Source: Gulosibacter sediminis
GTDB lineage: Bacteria > Actinomycetota > Actinomycetes > Actinomycetales > Microbacteriaceae
Direction of reading: 5' to 3'
Assembly (NCBI RefSeq): GCF_014904065.1
Contig: NZ_JACXJG010000006.1
Coordinates: 3,411-17,301 of the forward strand
Length of the DNA: 13,891 bases
Shown here: in pieces, positions 1 to 4,926 of the stretch
Layout: the number at the start of each line of letters is the position of its first letter
Numbering within the stretch: position 1 is the first letter of the stretch
Notes under the pieces: model-generated
What the model saw: only the letters and a program-made list of their open reading frames with translations
Databases searched by the model: none
Told to the model about the DNA's origin: nothing
Made by a program: the position numbers and the translations under genes

Positions 1-605
1 GCACGTACCAGGGCCACTCCGGCATCACGTTCAGGGCGGATGCGGTCGCCGGCTTGTGCGCGAGGAACCCATAGTTGCCTCCTGAAACCACATTCCCGAC
101 CCCCGCGACGACCGCCCACACCACCGCCGAGCCGAAGGCCCACCAGTACTCGCGCCACGTGGGTCGATACCCATAGCCCCAAACGATCACGATCGCCGCG
201 AGCTGCACGAGCAGATGAAAGCTCCAGTAATCGACAAACTCCGCCGGGGCCGACACGTAGTAGTTCAGCGACGGGGTCACGACTGCCTGCAGGTTCAGCG
301 TGAGACCCCAGAAGAACAGCAGCGCAAGCCACAACCTCCGCCGCGTGATCAGTGCCAAAGCGGCAATGAGCCGCAGCGCATCCGAGTAGTGCAGCGGCAG
401 CGACTCCCCCGGGTTCCAGTTCTCGGGCAGCACCCCCCCAGCCCCACCACCCGATCGACCAGGCGAGCAGCACCCACCCACACCTGCGATACACGCGCGC
501 CTCGCGCTCAGTACCGCGGATGCGTCGGGCCAGCGGCACGCATACGGCCACGAGGACGACGAGCAATGCCAGCATCAACCAGTGCGCTGCCCCGTAGCTC
601 GGCAT
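1..605 (-). pseudogene. TIGR02206/YwaF-type integral membrane protein, frameshifted, 3' end outside window
   Basis: Minus-strand translation from the ATG at 605-603 starts MPSYGAAHWLMLALLVVLVA, a hydrophobic first helix with the Y-G-x-x-HW opening I associate with this family. The frame is then lost at a run of seven G (plus-strand C at 433-439). Dropping one G restores a clearly homologous sequence: LPENWNPGESLPLHYSDALR, then FFWGLTLNLQAVVTPSLNYY, GYGYRPTWREYWW, and NYGFLAHKP followed by PEWPWYV at the window edge. These match the family's sLPLH, WGLxxNLQAxxTP, RPTW and NYxxLxxKP/PWP motifs. Both frames stay open to position 1, so no internal stop marks the break. The gene starts 35 nt after the acetyltransferase stop and is probably the last gene of that operon. 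I see no clear Shine-Dalgarno site. The cellular role of the family is not known to me. The break may be a real mutation, a phase-variable tract or a base-calling error. Confidence 0.75.
433..439 (-). other. G7 homopolymer causing +1 frameshift
   Basis: Seven C on the plus strand (G7 on the coding strand), in coding-strand context GCT-GGGGGGG-TGCTG. Upstream codons read in one frame (…GWWGWG) and downstream family-like residues (VLPENWNPGES) in the next. Six G instead of seven would join them without loss. The position of the break is clear from the two matching protein halves; its cause is not. Confidence 0.8.
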
Positions 606-640
606 CGAGCCGGAAATCTCGCGCAGGGCCGCCGCCCGAA

Positions 641-1276
641 CTACGCGAGCGGTCCCGTTTCGGGCCGCACCGCGACCCGCTCGTCGACCTGGCCCGCCCG
701 CCAGCGCGCCAGCACTCCCTGCGGCACCTCATCGCGCACGAGCCCGAAGCAGTAGTGGTCGCGCCAGTCACCATCGATGTGGATGTATCGGTCGCGGCGC
801 CCCTCGTATCGAAACCCCAGTTTCTCGACGACCCGCAGCGACGGACCATTCTCGGGACGAATGCAGATCTCGACCCGGTGCAGGCCCAACGCGCGAAAGC
901 CGTAGTCGGTGGCCATCGCCACGGCGCTCGGCGTGAACCCGCGACCCGCAACGCTCTGCGAGACCCAGTACCCAATCGTGCCCTGCAGCACGGCGCCCCA
1001 CTGGATGTTCGACATCGTCAGCTGGCCTACCAACTGCCCTTCAGCCTCGAGTACCCACGGCACCGCAACGCGTTGCGCCGACTGCTCGAGCAGCGAGCGC
1101 ACCGCGCCCCGCACGTTCCAATTACCGGAGCCACCCGGCAGCGTTGCTTCCCAGGGCTGCAGCCACGGCCGGTTCTCGAGCAACACACGTTCGAGCTCCC
1201 GCGCATCGCGGGTGCGAAGCGGGCGCAGCGTGAGCTCGCCGTCGTTCAGCGCGGGATGCTCCACCCCGGCGAACAT
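641..1276 (-). CDS. GNAT-family N-acetyltransferase, RimJ/RimL type
   Basis: A 211-aa protein that probably transfers an acetyl group from acetyl-CoA to an amine, such as a protein N-terminus; the substrate cannot be told from sequence. The N-terminus has the ELTLRPLRTRDARELERVLL pattern of RimJ-like enzymes (residues 14-33). Residues 101-119 (IGYWVSQSVAGRGFTPSAV) hold the acetyl-CoA pyrophosphate-binding loop, R/Q-x-x-G-x-G/A-like. Residues 140-155 (RPENGPSLRVVEKLGF) are the conserved N-x-x-S-x-x-x-x-E-K-x-G-F motif. I chose the ATG at 1276, 2 nt after the galU stop, because it starts directly before the domain; the longer frame to 1333 would overlap galU. The SD site is weak, suggesting translational coupling to galU. 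In mycobacteria rimJ lies in the same galU neighbourhood, which supports the name, but I leave the symbol blank because the family is broad. Confidence 0.88.
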   Translation of the reverse strand: MFAGVEHPALNDGELTLRPLRTRDARELERVLLENRPWLQPWEATLPGGSGNWNVRGAVRSLLEQSAQRVAVPWVLEAEGQLVGQLTMSNIQWGAVLQGTIGYWVSQSVAGRGFTPSAVAMATDYGFRALGLHRVEICIRPENGPSLRVVEKLGFRYEGRRDRYIHIDGDWRDHYCFGLVRDEVPQGVLARWRAGQVDERVAVRPETGPLA

Positions 1277-1278
1277 GA

Positions 1279-2220
1279 CTAGTTCCCGTTCTTCGTCTGC
1301 TGCGCGAGCTGCTGCGCGTACTGCTGAATCCACTCGCGCACCGCGGGGCCGTGCTCAGCGTTCGCGATCGCGAGCTCGACGTTCGCCTTGAGGTACTCGA
1401 ACTTGTTGCCGGTGTCGAAGCGGCGGCCACCGTAGACGAGGGCTACGACACCGCCGGTTTCCTCACGGTTCGCGGCCATCTCGACGAGGGCGTCGGTGAG
1501 CTGAATCTCGCCGCCGCGCCCGGGAGGAGTGTTCTCGAGAATCTCGAACGCCTCTGGGCGGAGCACGTAGCGACCAATCACCGCGAAGTTCGACGGGGCA
1601 TCCTCAACGGCGGGCTTCTCGACGAGCGAGTTGACCCAGTAGGTCGGCCACTCGAAGTCGCCGGCGCTCTTGAACTCGCCGTCGACGAGCTGCGGGGCGA
1701 CGACGCCATACGACGACACCTGCTCCTGCGGCACCTCCTGCACCGCAACAACGCTCGCGCCGGTCTCGCGGTGCACGCGCACCATCTCGCGCAACAGCTG
1801 ACCGCCCTCGGCAATGATGTCGTCACCAAGCAGCACGGCAAACGACTCGTCGCCGACGTGCTGGTGGGCACGGTACACGGCGTGGCCGAGGCCAAGCGGG
1901 CTGCCCTGGCGCAGGTAGTGCACATCGGCGAGGTTGCTCGCCTGGCGCACGGCCTCGAGCTTGTGCTGGTCGCCGCGCTCCTCGAGCGCCGACTCGAGCT
2001 CAAGCACGCGGTCGAAGTGATTCTCGAGCGGCGTCTTGTTGCGCCCCGTCACCATGAGAATGTCGGTCAGGCCCGCCTCAACGGCCTCCTCGACCACATA
2101 CTGGATCGCGGGCCGGTCGACGACCGGAAGCATCTCCTTCGGCATCGCCTTCGTTGCCGGCAAGAATCGGGTGCCGAGACCAGCTGCGGGGATGACCGCC
2201 TTGTTCACCTCAAACGTCAT
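1279..2220 (-). CDS. galU: UTP--glucose-1-phosphate uridylyltransferase
   Basis: Makes UDP-glucose from UTP and glucose-1-phosphate in the cytoplasm, feeding cell-wall and exopolysaccharide glycosylation and trehalose/glycogen-related routes. The 313-aa length fits bacterial GalU. Residues 11-30 (PAAGLGTRFLPATKAMPKEM) are the nucleotide-binding signature G-x-G-T-R with the catalytic-site lysines. Further motifs are VTGRNKTPLENHFD (57-70), QGSPLGLGHAV (105-115), LLGDDI (130-135), SLVEKP (198-203), GRGGEIQLTDAL (234-245) and FDTGNKFEYLKAN (268-280). The start at 2220 gives the standard N-terminus MTFEVNKAVIPAAG; the open frame continues 8 codons further but those residues are not typical. A TAGGAT hexamer lies 7 nt before the ATG and can be read either as a -10 element for a leaderless mRNA or as a weak AGGA ribosome site. 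The gene heads the galU-acetyltransferase-membrane protein run and is divergent from the cyclo-ligase gene. Confidence 0.97.
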   Translation of the reverse strand: MTFEVNKAVIPAAGLGTRFLPATKAMPKEMLPVVDRPAIQYVVEEAVEAGLTDILMVTGRNKTPLENHFDRVLELESALEERGDQHKLEAVRQASNLADVHYLRQGSPLGLGHAVYRAHQHVGDESFAVLLGDDIIAEGGQLLREMVRVHRETGASVVAVQEVPQEQVSSYGVVAPQLVDGEFKSAGDFEWPTYWVNSLVEKPAVEDAPSNFAVIGRYVLRPEAFEILENTPPGRGGEIQLTDALVEMAANREETGGVVALVYGGRRFDTGNKFEYLKANVELAIANAEHGPAVREWIQQYAQQLAQQTKNGN

Positions 2221-2263
2221 ACCGTGCATCCTAACCATCCGCATTGACCGCTAGCGTTATCTC
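2221..2263. promoter_or_regulatory. Compact divergent promoter region galU / 5-FTHF cyclo-ligase
   Basis: Only 43 bp separate the two divergent starts. On the minus strand TAGGAT (2228-2233) ends 7 nt before the galU ATG. On the plus strand TAGCGT (2252-2257) ends 6 nt before the cyclo-ligase ATG. Both fit the actinobacterial -10 pattern TANNNT at the spacing expected for leaderless transcripts. No good -35 match is seen at 17-18 bp for either. The promoters must overlap, so the two genes may compete or share a regulator; that is inference. Confidence 0.45.
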
Positions 2264-2845
2264 ATGGCAAGCAAGTACGAGCTCCGCGCAACGGTGCGCG
2301 GCATGCGGCGGATGCGCGGCGAGACCGCCACCGCGGCCCTCGCCAGCAACCTCGCCGAGCAACTGCGGGGCCTCACCCGCATGTTCGACACCCGCGTGGT
2401 CGCCTGCTTCGCGTCGACGACCCTCGAGCCGCCTACCGGGGCCTTCCTCACCTGGGCGCGCGAGCACGGCGTGCGGGTGCTCCTCCCCCGCGCCTCCTCC
2501 GAAACCACCCTCGAGTGGTGCATCGACACGGGCGAGCTCACCGAGCATCCGCGGCTGCGCGTGCCCGAACCGCTCGGCCCAGCCCTCGCATCCGGCCTCG
2601 ACACCGCCGAACTCCTGCTGCTGCCCGCGGCCGCGGCCGACCGAAGCGGCACGCGCCTCGGCTGGGGCGGCGGCTACTACGACCGGGCCCTCGCCGTGCT
2701 CGAGCCCGAGCAACGGGCCCGCCTCATCGCGGTCGTGCACGACGACGAGGTGTTCGAACGACTGCCCAGCGAGCCCCACGACGTGCGCGTGGCGGGCATC
2801 GTGACCCCATCGATGTATCTCGATACACGCGCCAATTCCAGCTAG
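2264..2845 (+). CDS. 5-formyltetrahydrofolate cyclo-ligase (MTHF synthetase)
   Basis: Catalyses the ATP-dependent conversion of 5-formyl-THF to 5,10-methenyl-THF, returning the inhibitory 5-formyl form to the one-carbon pool. The protein has 193 aa, the usual family size. The diagnostic motif is at residues 131-141 (RLGWGGGYYDR), preceded by LLLPAAAADRSGT (118-130), equivalent to the family's vPglaFd-x-x-G. The N-terminal K-x-x-LR pattern (residues 4-8), VRVLLPR (70-76) and the VPEP segment (100-103) also fit, as does the C-terminal AGIVTP (177-182). The ATG at 2264 has no SD site; a TAGCGT hexamer 6 nt upstream suggests a leaderless transcript. Divergent from galU, as its counterpart is in mycobacteria. 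mscL follows 169 nt downstream on the same strand. No terminator is seen after the stop, so read-through into mscL is possible. Confidence 0.93.
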   Translation: MASKYELRATVRGMRRMRGETATAALASNLAEQLRGLTRMFDTRVVACFASTTLEPPTGAFLTWAREHGVRVLLPRASSETTLEWCIDTGELTEHPRLRVPEPLGPALASGLDTAELLLLPAAAADRSGTRLGWGGGYYDRALAVLEPEQRARLIAVVHDDEVFERLPSEPHDVRVAGIVTPSMYLDTRANSS

Positions 2846-2883
2846 CCAGCGACCCAAATTCCGATGAACTGTGCGGCGTGTCG

Positions 2884-2912
2884 CACTTGTTTATTCAGCG
2901 CAGGGTTATGCT
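2884..2912 (+). promoter_or_regulatory. Possible mscL promoter
   Basis: In the 169-bp gap before mscL, TATGCT (2907-2912) resembles a -10 element, with CACTTG (2884-2889) 17 bp upstream as a poor -35. A start near 2919 would leave an untranslated leader of about 95 nt. The rest of the gap shows no strong hairpin or known riboswitch pattern by eye. Confidence 0.25.
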
Positions 2913-3014
2913 CAGACCGCTGCTGCGATGATTGCGCCCGGCCGCAAACTCGGCGGGTGCGCCCTCTCCCCGGTAGCCGGACATCACGATATTTCCGACT
3001 CACAAGGAGGAGCC

Positions 3015-3410
3015 ATGCAAGGCTTCAAAGAATTCATCATGCGGGGCAATGTCGTCGAACTTGCCGTCGCGGTCATCATCGGCACTGCATTCACTGCGAT
3101 CGTCAACGCGCTCGTTGAGGGCATCTTCAACCCGCTCATCGCCGCAATGTTCAACGCTGACCAGCTCGCCAGCGCCGTGTGGCAGGTTGGCCCCGTCGCC
3201 TTCGGCGTCGGCCAGGTCATCGCCGCCGTCATCAACTTCCTGCTCATCGCGCTCGTCGTCTACTTCGTCATCGTCCAGCCGATGAACAAGTTGAACGAAG
3301 CCATGTACATCCGCAAGCACGGCCACCGCCCAGAAGAGGAAGAGGCCGTGGCGACCGAGACCGACCTGCTCGTCGAGATCCGCGACCTGCTCGCAACCCG
3401 TCAGCAGTAG
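3015..3410 (+). CDS. mscL: Large-conductance mechanosensitive channel MscL
   Basis: Inner-membrane homopentameric channel that opens under membrane tension and releases solutes during hypo-osmotic shock. The 131-aa protein begins with the family signature MQGFKEFIMRGNVVELAVAV (1-20), where the short amphipathic helix is followed by the R-G-N-V-x-x-L-A-V-A-V gate region of TM1 (about 11-35). Residues 36-62 form the periplasmic loop. TM2 runs about 68-88 (VIAAVINFLLIALVVYFVIV), ending in QPMNKL. The C-terminal helix (about 107-131, charged EEEE, then LLVEIRDLLATRQQ) is the usual cytoplasmic bundle. The ATG at 3015 is fixed by a near-perfect ribosome site GGAGG (3006-3010); a longer open frame to 2871 is not needed. 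Convergent with the MFS gene, stops 7 nt apart. Confidence 0.97.
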   Translation: MQGFKEFIMRGNVVELAVAVIIGTAFTAIVNALVEGIFNPLIAAMFNADQLASAVWQVGPVAFGVGQVIAAVINFLLIALVVYFVIVQPMNKLNEAMYIRKHGHRPEEEEAVATETDLLVEIRDLLATRQQ

Positions 3411-3417
3411 TCACTGC

Positions 3418-4728
3418 TTACCGCACTGGGCTCGGCCGTTGGCCGGGCCCAGTTTCATGTCCGGGCAAGGTGTCGCGCGTGAATGCCCAGGCGATCCCAG
3501 GCAGCAACAGCACGACCGCCGCGACGACAAAGGCAAGTTCATAGCTCACGAAGTCGATGAGCAGGCCAGCGATCATCGGCCCCGCGATCTGCCCGAGGTC
3601 CTGCAGCATCTGGAACAGCGACAGCGCCCGCCCGCCCGAGCGGTTCGGCCCGATGATGTCGCCGACCGCGGCCTGCGACACCGGCCCGCAGAGCCCGCTG
3701 CCGATGCCGGCGACGAAGCTGACCAGCAGCACCACCCAAAGTTCGTGCGACCACACCATGGCGACCATCGCGGCCGACGACACGACGAGCCCGGCGAGAA
3801 TAAGCGGTCGACGACCACGGTGGTCGCTCGCGCGGCCTGACCACTGCAGGATAAGCACCATGCCGATCGCCGCTGCGGCAACCACGAGGCCCGCGGCATA
3901 CGGCTCGTCATTGACGACCTGGCTCACGAACAGCGGAATTACCGCCGCCCGCATGCCGAGGTTCGCCCAGCCATTCGCAAAGCCAAACAGCAGCGAGGTG
4001 CGATAGGCCGGAATCGCCAACGCCTCGGCGAACGTCATCGGCGGCAACTTCACCGCGCCAGCGCTCGCGCGCGACCGGCCGCCGCGCAGCAGCACGGCGA
4101 CGATCACCGCAGCGACGACGAGCGCGCAGCCATACACAAAGAATGGCACGCTCATACCGGCCTGACCGAGGATCCCGCCGAAGATCGGCCCCGAGATGTT
4201 GCCGATGAGAAAGGTGCCCGACCACAGCGACGTGACGCGACCGCGGATGCGCGGGGGCGAGAACTTCACGACCATCGCCGACGCCGAGAGGGTAAAGAGC
4301 GCCGAGCCGATGCCGCCGAGCCCGCGGAAGATGAGCAGTTCGACATAGCTGCTCGCGAAGGCGGAGGCGAAGCTCGAGCCGGCGACGATGAGCAGGCCGG
4401 CGATGTACATCGGCCGCTCGCCAAAGCGGTCGACAAGGATGCCACCGACGGGCGCCGTGATGAAGCGCATGAACGCAAACGCGCTCACCACCACCGAGAC
4501 GAGGAACGCGCCGACCCCGAAGCTCTCGGCATACTGCGGCAGCACGGGCACGACGAGCGCGAAGCCCACGGCCACGAAGAACGTCGCGCCGATGAGAATC
4601 CAGATCTCGCGCGGGATGCGGTCGGCCTGCTTCGCGGCGGCGGCGATCTCATCAAGTGGAATCTGCCCGGTCTCGGCGGCGACGAGTTCACGTTCTTCGT
4701 CGTCGCGCTCGGGGTGACGCGTGCTCAT
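3418..4728 (-). CDS. MFS transporter (DHA1-like, drug/metabolite efflux type)
   Basis: A 436-aa integral membrane protein of the major facilitator superfamily with about 12 hydrophobic segments after a roughly 40-residue hydrophilic, acidic N-terminal tail. The first transmembrane segment is about 42-64 (IWILIGATFFVAVGFALVVP). Loop 2-3 carries motif A as GGILVDRFGERP (about 95-106), the G-x-x-x-D-R-x-G-x-R-P hallmark; a related copy, GRASDHRGRRP, sits in the second half. An RGRVTSLW motif follows TM4/5. Substrate unknown; the proton-antiporter DHA1 group is the best guess. I prefer the ATG at 4728, with AGGTG just upstream; an in-frame GTG at 4734 directly abuts the stop of the 63-aa gene. 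It is the last gene of the helicase - small protein - MFS run. Its final codons contain the hairpin that acts as mscL terminator on the other strand. Confidence 0.9.
   Translation of the reverse strand: MSTRHPERDDEERELVAAETGQIPLDEIAAAAKQADRIPREIWILIGATFFVAVGFALVVPVLPQYAESFGVGAFLVSVVVSAFAFMRFITAPVGGILVDRFGERPMYIAGLLIVAGSSFASAFASSYVELLIFRGLGGIGSALFTLSASAMVVKFSPPRIRGRVTSLWSGTFLIGNISGPIFGGILGQAGMSVPFFVYGCALVVAAVIVAVLLRGGRSRASAGAVKLPPMTFAEALAIPAYRTSLLFGFANGWANLGMRAAVIPLFVSQVVNDEPYAAGLVVAAAAIGMVLILQWSGRASDHRGRRPLILAGLVVSSAAMVAMVWSHELWVVLLVSFVAGIGSGLCGPVSQAAVGDIIGPNRSGGRALSLFQMLQDLGQIAGPMIAGLLIDFVSYELAFVVAAVVLLLPGIAWAFTRDTLPGHETGPGQRPSPVR
3426..3452 (+). terminator. Intrinsic terminator of mscL, inside the MFS gene's 3' end
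   Basis: A 12-bp stem (CTGGGCTCGGCC / GGCCGGGCCCAG, one G-U-type pair) with a GTT loop is followed by TTT. It starts 15 nt after the mscL stop. The hairpin lies within the last codons of the MFS gene and encodes part of its GPGQRP tail. It could act in both directions, although in minus orientation only a short uneven T-rich stretch follows. Confidence 0.75.
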
Positions 4729-4734
4729 CGACAC

Positions 4735-4926
4735 CTAAACGTTCACGTTGTGTGGCGGCACGTTGTCGCGCAGCCGGTCATCGTTGGCGGAGTCTTCCGC
4801 CTTGCGCGGCGCATCCCCCCACTGCTCGGGGCGGTCTTCGCCCGCGAGCTCGCGATAGGTGTCGGCCGGCTGCGGATCGCTGCCAGCGGGTGGCTCGGTG
4901 ATCACCCGCCGATGCTTGCGCGTCAC
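4735..4926 (-). CDS. Small hydrophilic protein coupled to the giant helicase-like gene
   Basis: A 63-aa protein, function unknown. The GTG start overlaps the helicase stop by 4 nt (GTGA), a standard arrangement for translational coupling, and its stop lies directly before the MFS start. The sequence is charged and Pro-rich, without membrane segment or cysteine: basic start (TRKHRRVITEPPAGSDPQP), then an acidic middle and an ending of DDRLRDNVPPHN. I recall similar short actinobacterial proteins ending in an ND-x-RL-x-x-D-x-PPH motif, but cannot verify that here. Probably disordered. It may be a partner of the helicase-like protein given the tight linkage; that is inference. The tight packing on both sides and sensible codon use argue that it is a real gene. 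Confidence 0.7.
   Translation of the reverse strand: MTRKHRRVITEPPAGSDPQPADTYRELAGEDRPEQWGDAPRKAEDSANDDRLRDNVPPHNVNV

Noticed and set aside
215..1282. 355-aa plus-strand open frame across the left part of the window
   Set aside because: Arg/Pro-rich composition and overlap with the acetyltransferase and membrane-protein genes on the other strand indicate an antisense shadow.
1351..2247. 298-aa plus-strand open frame opposite galU
   Set aside because: galU on the minus strand is unambiguous; the antisense frame has no recognisable domain.
2864..3118. Cysteine-rich small ORF on plus strand (seven Cys in the first 24 residues) before mscL
   Set aside because: No ribosome site, two rare TTA codons, Cys clustering ends after about 24 residues and the rest is Arg-rich out-of-frame sequence overlapping mscL; more likely chance TGT/TGC content in a non-coding gap.
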